Part shown: piece by piece, positions 56,164 through 64,000 of the stretch
Layout of the letters: every line of letters starts with the position of its first letter
Numbering within the stretch: the first letter of the stretch is position 1
NCBI GenBank assembly: GCA_017607445.1
Contig: JAEVHH010000004.1
Location: forward strand, 6,200,001 to 6,264,000
From: Histoplasma ohiense
Lineage: Eukaryota > Ascomycota > Eurotiomycetes > Onygenales > Ajellomycetaceae
Reading direction: 5' to 3'
DNA length: 64,000 bases
The notes under the pieces: generated by a model
The model's input: the letters and a program-made list of their open reading frames with translations, nothing else
Databases searched by the model: none
What the model was told of the DNA's origin: nothing
Translations under genes and position numbers: made by a program

Positions 56164-56760
56164 TGTGACGGGTTAGCATCTGTTAGTAATTAACTTATGC
56201 AATCAACTCCCCTTCTGCACGCACTCATTTCTGACTGTTGTGACCTTGCATAACTCTCAATGTTCTTCCACTCCATGCTCTGCACTTGTGTAGTTTCTAA
56301 TGATTCTTTCATATAGCTCTTAACATTCTTCTGCTCTGTGCTCTATGCTCATATAGTCTCTAATGATTCTTTCATGTAGCTTCTTAAATTCTCTTACTCT
56401 GTGTTCTGTGCTTGTATAGTCTCTAATGATTCTTCTGTGTAGCTTCTTATGTTCTTTCACTCTGTGTTCTGCACTCATATAGTCTCTAACAATTCTTCTG
56501 CATAGCTCTCAATGATTTCCCCATCTCACATTCCATGCTTGTGTAGCTTCTAACAATTCTTACACATATCTCTTAATGTTCTTCTGCTCTGCACTTCACT
56601 GTGGAGCAGCTTCTGATATTCTTCCACTCTGAACTTTTCTCTATAAGAACCCTCTTCATACAATCTTTTCTTCTGATTTCTTTTCTCTTTCTTTTCTTAA
56701 TCAATTTGTAATCTGTAATTAGAATAGTACCAAATCATTAATTGAAGTACACTCATTATA
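56164..56760 (+). repeat. A2 5' LTR
   Basis: 597 bp including the 62-bp tandem units. The terminal CA is mutated to TA at 56759-56760. Confidence 0.9.
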
Positions 56761-57137
56761 TTATGAATTGATTCTTCTGTGTTTAAGATCTGAGTGTCTT
56801 GTTATTAGTTCTTACATCTGAGTGCATTGTTATCAGTTCTTACACTCGAGTGCATCATTTACAGGTCTGAGTGTCTAGTTGTTACAAGAGATTTCTTGTG
56901 AGCCTGAGTGCTCTTATCATTAGTTATATAGACTGTTGTATCTAAGTGTCTGAAACACAATCAACTGTGTTCTACAAGGCCTGAGTGTCTACAAACTGTA
57001 ACACTGTGAATAGCATTCATGAAGAAGCTTGATCAAGCTTAGCACTGCAACACTGCAAATAGTGTCTGTGAGAGAACTGAGTGTCTACAAGTATTTCTTT
57101 TCTTTTTTTTTATTATTATATATCCTTAGATATCAAA
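56761..57137 (+). promoter_or_regulatory. A2 leader: reiterated CTGAGTG motif and 16-bp palindrome
   Basis: The words (T)CTGAGTGTC or CTGAGTGC(A/T) recur about eight times between 56785 and 57095. The palindrome AAGCTTGATCAAGCTT is at 57025-57040, with AACACTGTGAATAG and ACACTGCAAATAGTG on either side. The same layout is in A0 and A1, so it is a family trait. Confidence 0.55.
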
Positions 57138-58250
57138 ATGAACTATGAGCAATTCTATGAACACCCATCACACCCGAACACAGCAGATGATAACTTAGAT
57201 CTACAAAGTATTCTTCAGCAGCAGACACTACAGATAGCTGAATTGCAACAATGATTTGCTGAGATGAACACTTCTGCATTCACTGTTTCTTCTACACCCA
57301 CATCTCATGAAAAGCCCTCAAGAGAGAAGCTTTCAATTCTCAACAAATATGAGAGAGACCTAGCACTCTATCTCACATGGAAGTCAAAAGTGAACACCAA
57401 ATTGAACATCAATGGACAAGCAATAGGCTTGCTATCCAATCAAGTGTGGTATATCCATAGCAGATTGAATGATGATATGTTAGCAAAATTTCAATTCTGA
57501 ATGAGTCATTGTCAGAATCATCAGTGTATGTCAGAGCTAGTCTTTCAACAACTCAACTCCCTCTTTCTCAATCCTACACTTCAAGCCAAGACATTAGACT
57601 GACTTAATCAAACTCATTAGATGAATGTTGTGTTGACAACTTATCTTTCTGAATTTGATCACAAGCTTCTAGAAGCAGATGGGCAAGACTGAAATGACAT
57701 TGTCAAGATCAATATATTGTTCAAGAACTTGAACTTTCAGTTGCATAACTGAAGTGTAGAATGTCTGAAGCTCTCAATATACAGCAAATTCTGTGCTGAT
57801 TTTCATCTGTTGAACAACAATCTGTCTCAGTTCTGTGTGCTTTAAAATCACAGAGAATTCTGCTGAACAAATGTGTACACTTCAAACCACTCTGCAGCAC
57901 CCTTCATCTCTGAATCAGAATCAATGAACTGAGTCTCACATGTAAACACAAGTTGCTTGAGAGTCCCCAACATCTCAGAGAAGAATACTGCTGATCAAAT
58001 CATCAGAGAAGTCTGCATACACTGCAACAAATCAGAGCACTTCATGAATCAATATTCAAATACAATCACTCTGAGTAAACCCCCCACACACATAAACACT
58101 GTGTTACTTATGAATAGGCAAGAACAGGGAAAAGATGAGCTCTCACTCTAAAACATGAATGAGAGCTCAAGGAGCAGAAAGCTAGCTGAAGATTCAAGCA
58201 GAAGATGCAAGCAGATGCAATCATGATCTCTGTCATTGTAAGTGGCTTAG
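57138..58250 (+). pseudogene. A2 gag remnant
   Basis: ATG at 57138 (MNYEQFYEHPSHPNTADDN). Gln/Leu helix, then LSILNKYERDLALYLTWKSK, NQVWYIHSRLNDDMLAKFQF, and a knuckle CIHCNKSEHFMNQYSN near 58012-58060 with the last Cys replaced by Tyr. Frequent TGA stops. Confidence 0.75.
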
Positions 58251-58261
58251 TCAATGTATGA

Positions 58262-61200
58262 GCAATGATAGACAGTGGTTTCCTTCACTATGCTCTTATA
58301 GACACTCAGCTGATTGAGAAGCATAAGCTTCAGTGTATTCTCTTTTTCAAACTGTGTAAACTCAGTGAATTTGACAGCCTCAGAGAATCCACCTTCTACA
58401 ATATGGTAAGATTTAATATTGATGTAGAAGGACATAAGAAAAAGAATGTATATATATACAAAATACAAAGCCTTGAATATGATCTAATGCTTGGCCTATC
58501 ATGGCTCACAGAATTTGGAACCTTGTTGGACACACACAATCACTGCCTTATCTTCCCAGAAGATGACTGTGTTTATGAGAAGGATGTCAATAGAACCACT
58601 GATCTCACTCAGATATCAGTGAAAGTGTACAAACTACTAACTCATCAAGTGTATGAGAAGAAGAATGTCCAAGTGTTCACTGCTAGCATGATGAATATCA
58701 AAAAAGTGTTAGAAAAGCTAGAACTCAAAGATTTCAAGAAATCATGCAAGAAACTATCTGAATTGTATAAAGACTTCACAGATGTGTTCAATGAAAAAGA
58801 AGCTGAAAAGGTTCCTTCTCACTGAGAATCTGATATAGATCATACAATCAAGCTCATCAAGAAGAACAGTAAGAACCCACAATCACTCTGAGATTCTCTC
58901 TACAGTATATCACACAACAAGCTTCTCATTCTACAAAAAATGCTCAACAGACTACTGAACAAAGACTTCATTCATGTTAGCAACTCATTCACTGCAGCAT
59001 CTGTACTGTTTGCAAAGAAATCAGAAGAAGGCTTATAATTCTGCATTGACTACTGAGAACTCAACAAGATTACATGGAAGGACTGATATTCTCTTCCACT
59101 CATCAATGAAACACTTGAATAAATAGAAAAAGCAAAATGATTTACAAAGTTTGACATCTCTGTAGCCTTCTATAAGATAAGAATTAATGAAGATGATGAA
59201 TGGCTAACTGCTTTTTGTATGCATTATGAATTATACAAATGGTCAGTGACCCTCTTTGGATTAGTGAACACTTCAAGCATATTTCAGAAATACATTAACT
59301 GAGCTCTACAAAATCTGTTTGATGAGATCATCTCAATGTACATGAATGATATTCTGATCTTCATCAATGGACTACTCACTGAGCATTATAAGCATATATG
59401 ACAAGTGCTTGACTGTCTACAAAAAGCTGAACTGCAAGTGGACATTGACAAATGCAACTTTGAGATCAAGTCTACAATCTATCTAGAATTCATCATCAAA
59501 GCTGAAAAAGATGTACACATGGATTCTAAGAAGATGGAAGCAATCCTCAACTGAGAGGCATCAGTCTCAGTAAAAGAGACTAGAAGTTTTCTAGAATTTA
59601 TCAACTTCTACTGAAGATTCATCAAAGACTTCTCTGATATTGTACAACAACTGACAGATCTGACCCAGAAAGATGCTGTGTTTCAATGAACTGATGAAGT
59701 GGACACAGCATTCAAAAAGCTGAAGCATATATTCACAAGCACTCTGATGCTGCAATCATTTGATTCAGATAAGCATACAATTCTTGAAATGGACATCTCA
59801 GATTATGTAGTAGATGAGACACTGATGCAATATGATAATGAAGATATTCTACAACTCTGTATCTTCATCTTGAAAAAGATGTCATCTGCTGAATGCAACT
59901 ATAAGATCTACAACAAGAAGCTTATAGCAATCATACAATATCTTGAAGAATGAGAGTTCAAACTTATGAGTGTCAAAAAGTTTGAGATTATTATCAATCA
60001 TAAGAACTTAGAGTACTTCACAATCACTCATAAATTCACTGAAAGATATATGCATTGATCATTGTTTCTTAGCTGTTTTTTGTTCACAATTTGTTATTGA
60101 TCTGAAGTAGAGAACATTCTTGCAGATGCTCTGTTTCATCAAGAACAAGATATATCATCTGATGACTTGAATGACAGATGGAAACATCAAGAGCATTGAT
60201 TAATCAACTCTGCAATTATAGAAAGTTCTATACAATCAGACAAATCTCATGTACATGTCAATCAGTTCTGAGCTCAAGAACCCTCACTTGAAGAACAATG
60301 GAAGCTAGTGACAGAAGCAGATGAGTTCTGACAACAAGCTGCTGAAGCTGTATGAAACAGAGCACTTTGATTCTCTGCAAGTGTATATTCAAGAATGGAT
60401 ATCTCAGCATGTTCAATTGATGATGACAACTGCTTATGCTTTTGAGATAGACAATGGGTCTCTGATTCAGAACCTCTACAAACACAGATCATGCAAGAAA
60501 TTTATGACTCATCAATGACTGAGTATTCAGAATGTGAAATCATGTACAACATCATCATCTGAAAATTCTACTGATCAGATATGTTGAAAAACATACATCA
60601 GTTTGTACACAACTGTGATCACTGTGGCTCAGTGATGATATGATATGAATGCTGAAAAGAAATGCTGAAGCCTCTATCTGTCTCTGACTGAACTTGATGT
60701 GATATAGCTATCAATTTTGCAGTTTTCTTATCTGAAAGTGAAGATTCTATGAATATTCTAGTCATTGTTGACTGACTCAGTAAGAATGTAATACTACAGC
60801 TCTGTGACAAGATGGATGCTGAAGTAATTGCAGATGTCTTCATCAGAAGTCTGTTCTATTGTATGCATGATCTGTCTTTATTCATTGTGTCAGATAGAGA
60901 CAGTCAATTCATCAGCACACTCTGAGCCTGTGTATATCAATTATTAAGAATCAAATAAAAGTTATCAACAGCATATCACTCAGAGACTGATGAAGCTACT
61001 GAGAGAATGATACAAACAGTAAAGAATATTCTCTGTAAGTTCTGCAATTATATACAAGACAACTGAAGCAATCTGCTGCCACATGTTGAGATTGTGATTA
61101 ACAGTTGAGATTCCACTACAACAGATATAAGCTCATTCTTTCTTCTACATGAATACAACTTAGAGATTCTGAACTTTCTCAAGACTTTCTGAGAAACCGC

Positions 61201-61756
61201 GTACGCCCGCAGCCTCATACAGATAGCAGAGAACATCATGAGCAAGCTGAAGAAAGTCTGTGAATGAGCAGAAGCTTCAATGATCAGTACTTAGTAAGAT
61301 TATGAGAATCAAGCAAACATCAGAAGAAGTTCTGCAATCTGATATTATATAGAAGACAAAGTCTGACTGAATCTCAAGAACATAAGAACAGATCATCTCT
61401 CATGTACACTAGATTATCATCATATCAAGTATATGATGAAGAAAGTGCTAGACACACATGATTATTGACTCAACACTCTGTCTGACATTCACAATATCTT
61501 TCATACAAACCTGCTCCAATCTGCAGCTGAGGATCCATTCCCCTCACAGAGAATCTTTGATTGACAGCCATTCATCATCATAGAAGAAGACAACAAACTT
61601 GAGTGGGAAATCAAAGCAATTCTTGATGATAGAATCAACTGCCACTGCTGTGAATACCTCATCAAATGAGTAGAATACAATTGTCTGATCTGGGAATCTG
61701 TGTCTGTCTTGAAGAACATCACTGCCCTTGACATCTATGAGTTCTCACTCACTCTG
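58262..61756 (+). pseudogene. A2 pol remnant: protease, RT, RNase H, integrase, chromodomain
   Basis: Protease from 58265 (MIDSGFLHYALIDTQLIEKH ... LMLGLSWLTEFG), open for 186 residues. RT 58830-59600 with YMNDILIF at 59337-59360, the first catalytic Asp being Asn. Link region RSFLEFINFY near 59583-59612. RNase H-like 59700-60170 (TILEMDISDYVVDE). Integrase zinc region HNCDHCGS near 60610, core ending STAYHSETDEATERM near 60967-61010. Chromodomain 61599-61750 (EWEIKAILDDRINC ... EYLIK). Stops throughout. Confidence 0.82.
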
Positions 61757-61770
61757 ATAGAGGGGGATAA

Positions 61771-62367
61771 TGTGATGGATTAGTATCTGTTAGTAATTAA
61801 TTTACACAATCAACTCTTCTTCTGCATCTGCTTGTTTCTAACTGTTGTGATCTCATATAATTCTTGATGTTCTTCTGCTCTGTGCTCTGCACTTGTGTAG
61901 TTTCTAACAATTCTTCTGTGTAGCTCTTAATGTTCTTCTGCTCTGTGCTCTGCACTTATATAGTTTCTAATGATTCTTCTGCATAGCTTCTTACATTCTT
62001 CTGCTCTGTGTTCTGTGCTTGTGTAGTCTCTAATGATTCTTTTATATAGTTTCTTATATTCTTCTGCTCTGTGTTCTGCACTTATATAGTCTCTAACAAT
62101 TCTTCTGCATAGCTCTCAATGATTCCCCCACCCCACATTCCACATTTGTGTAGCTTCTAATGATTCTTACACATATCTCTTAATGTTCTTCTGCTCCACA
62201 CTTCACTGTGGAGTGGCTTCTGATATTCTTCCACCTCAAACTTTCCTCTATAAGAACCCCCTTCATACAACCTTTTATTCTGATTTCTTTTCTCTTTCTT
62301 TCCTTAATCAATTCATAATCTGTAATTAGAATAGTACCAAATTGTTAATCGAAGTACACTCATTACA
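61771..62367 (+). repeat. A2 3' LTR
   Basis: 597 bp, preceded by the polypurine tract ATAGAGGGGGATAA. Confidence 0.9.
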
Positions 62368-62372
62368 CAGTA

Positions 62373-63190
62373 TGAGTGATCACTCTTCTTGAAGAGATGT
62401 GGAAAAGTTCTGAGATCAAAGTATAAAAGAATTTGAAAACTTTGTTACAGCTGCTATTGCTTTCCATGTCAGTGATCTTGATTACTACAATGAACACAAT
62501 CATTGAAAGATCATTGAAGCTGTCACTCATTTCAATGTCAAGATGCAACAATGTTGGTATCAACATACACATAATATATGAACTTTGCCACCATGGGAAG
62601 AATTTGTTAGTTGGATGCAATGTCAAGTCACTGATTCAGATAAAAGTTTCCAAGATGCTGATAGACAGTACTGAAAAACAGAGCAACAAGAAGATCAGAC
62701 AGTTCAATAATTTGCTTTATATTTACAATCAATTGAAGAGCATCTGTGGCATTTTTATAGTGAATATCATTGAAAATCACATCTCTATATGAAAGTTTTA
62801 CCTTCCATTTGCTGAGAATTTGACAAATATGCAATCAAATTGAAAGAGTTAAGCTATGATGCCACTCTATATAAACTTGCAATGACAGAATTGAATCTGT
62901 CAGAGAGATGAAAGAAGCTTAAAGAGAAGTCAAATTTCAAAAACCTCACTCAAAACTTTAACAACAAGAATAATACTGATAATAGATCACAAAACAAATA
63001 CAGATGAAATGACACTACAAAGTTCAATGACTCCACTCAATCAAAATATTGCTGTTATTGCAAGTGACCAGGACATATCATTGATTTGTGTTTCAAATGA
63101 CTCAAAGATGAATTCAAAAATGCCAAGTCCAACTCAAAACCTGATATGAAAGATATGAAGAACTCAAAGAACTCAAAAAATGCTTAAGAT
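62373..63190 (+). pseudogene. E2 gag remnant, part 2
   Basis: Continues gag after A2: SDLDYYNEHNH, HFNVKMQQCWYQHTH, WEEFVSWMQCQVTDSDKSFQ, KEKSNFKNLTQNFNNKNN. The zinc knuckle is at 63050-63092 (YCCYCK, stop at a Trp site, PGHIIDLC), a CCHC RNA-binding motif. Capsid/nucleocapsid role in the family. Broken by TGAs. Confidence 0.7.
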
Positions 63191-64000
63191 ACATCATTCA
63201 GCTTACAATGACAGCTATAAATATGAAAAGTCAATGCAAAAATGCCTTAAGCTTCACTATCACAGTGAAACTTGCTACATCTAAGAGTCTGCAAAAAGTA
63301 CTTGTGCTAGTAGACTCTGAGTCAGAAATGAACTGTGTTGATGAATTTTGAGCAAAGGATCACAATCTAGAAGCTGCTCACTGCAAAATCAAAATGATTG
63401 AGTCAATTGATGGATGCATAATACACTTCTTTGAAGAGTATAACATTGCAACTACTGTCACTGATCACAAGGGTAATGCACAGCAGACATCTCATTCCTT
63501 TCATGCAATGAAGATGAAGGACTACAATCTTGTATTAGAATTTTCTTGATTAAAACAAACAAATTCTTTTATAGATTGATCAGATGAACAATTCTTCTTT
63601 AGAAGCTCTGAAGATGAACAACAGTCTCAAATTATTTCTGAACAAAATGTCTTAGCTGAAGTTCTCACAGAGGCTAGAGTAGAAATGCTTGTAGTATTAT
63701 CTACAGAATATTTAAAAGACTCAAAATATGCTTTATATGTATTCTCAGCTGTGTATTCAGACTTACTGATCAGTCTATCTGATTATGTCATGCCATACAC
63801 ACATATCTTCTCAGATGAAGCTGCTATAAGCACAAAAAGATCAGAAGAGATGAAACACTGCATAGATCTCAAGTCTGATGCACAATCTTCATTTATGTCA
63901 ATATACAATCTCTCTGAAACTGAGTTAGCCACTCTAAGAGAATATTTAAAAAATGTATTAGATAAAGAGTGGATACAATCATTCAGTAGCTCAGCTGATG
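63191..64000 (+). pseudogene. E2 protease and start of RT (partial)
   Basis: Protease-like KVLVLVDSESEMNCVDEF near 63295-63350 (DSE where DSG is expected) and YNLVLEFS near 63522. Then the RT N-terminal motif HCIDLKSDAQSSFMSIYNLS and ELATLREYLKNVLDKEWI, typical of Ty3/gypsy pol just before the RT fingers. Cut by the window end. Confidence 0.7.

Larger units (their letters stand above)
56164..62367 (+). mobile_element. Chromovirus A copy A2, full length, TSD CAGTA
   Basis: 6204 bp, plus strand, inserted in E2 gag. LTRs 56164-56760 and 61771-62367 (597 bp each, TGTGA.GG...CATTA(C/T)A), flanked by CAGTA at 56159-56163 and 62368-62372. Order: LTR, leader, gag, protease, RT, RNase H, integrase, chromodomain, polypurine tract (61757-61770), LTR. 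Confidence 0.92.
55335..64000 (+). mobile_element. Gypsy E copy E2 (split by A2, runs off the window)
   Basis: Plus-strand element starting TGTAATGCACTCGTTTATTA at 55335. LTR about 300 bp, then gag to 56163. A2 (TSD CAGTA) interrupts; gag continues at 62373, followed by protease and the N-terminal RT region at the window end. Its 3' part is not visible. Integrase and chromodomain therefore cannot be checked for this family. Confidence 0.8.

Noticed and set aside
1..64000. CRISPR arrays or bacterial operons
   Set aside because: No regularly spaced identical repeats with unique spacers, no ribosome-binding-site pattern; introns and eukaryotic retroelements throughout.

Overview
This window looks like a fungal, most likely filamentous-ascomycete, heterochromatic island built almost wholly of nested, mutated retrotransposons. 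Evidence: chromodomain-bearing Ty3/gypsy elements, a Tad-like LINE with AP endonuclease and RNase H, a Ty1/copia element, a tRNA-derived SINE, short spliceosomal introns (47, 57 and 77 bp; GTAAGT donors, TACTAAC-like branch sites), and strong C-to-T/G-to-A decay of repeats. Reading base by base, I find no CG dinucleotide from base 1 to 4235. Paired copies show that lost CpGs became TpG or CpA, so the decay is CpG-directed (RIP- or methylation-like) with some spill into other contexts. I cannot name the genus.

Layout. 1-3344: 5' half of a Tad-like LINE (minus). 3345-4299: leader and LTR of chromovirus A. 4300-8846: chromovirus B copy B1 (plus, 5' truncated). 8847-9081: another B fragment. 9082-13219: degenerate and AT-rich DNA. 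13225-20368: full-length B2 (minus, TSD TAGAG). 20374-22029: AT-rich DNA, repeats and the start of a small ORF split by full-length chromovirus A1 (22030-28237, minus, TSD GACCG). 28238-29110: rest of that ORF, repeats and a LINE tail. 29111-31109: the only region resembling ordinary host DNA, with an intact two-exon gene for a small secreted cysteine-rich protein. 31110-37242: mosaic of A, E, LINE and B fragments with a SINE inside a B LTR. 37243-44415: full-length B3 (minus, TSD CAGAA). 44481-51439: probable inverted-repeat DNA element with a minisatellite, split by a complete copia element (45640-51333, TSD CACTT). 51440-64000: two divergent copies of a third gypsy family (E1, E2) around an A fragment with a second SINE; full-length A2 (56164-62367, TSD CAGTA) sits inside the gag of E2, which runs off the window.

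The most notable feature is an accessory gene in chromovirus B. Between the pol 3' end and the 3' LTR, on the strand opposite gag-pol, all three long copies carry the same three-exon gene (exons 186/495/357 bp, introns 47/57 bp, no length change between copies). It would encode about 345 residues, with a six-cysteine cluster near the N-terminus resembling a Zn2Cys6 finger with a longer first loop, and a second Cys/His cluster at the end of exon 2. Its 3' end overlaps or nearly touches the pol 3' end. All three copies are decayed, but together they show a spliced antisense gene that moved with the element.

None of the transposon copies looks intact. The RT catalytic Asp pair is damaged in every gypsy copy where I could read it, whereas the younger copia element keeps YIDD but has lost residues in its protease motif. 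Boundaries given as exact rest on matching LTR ends and target-site duplications; domain limits inside decayed polyproteins are approximate.
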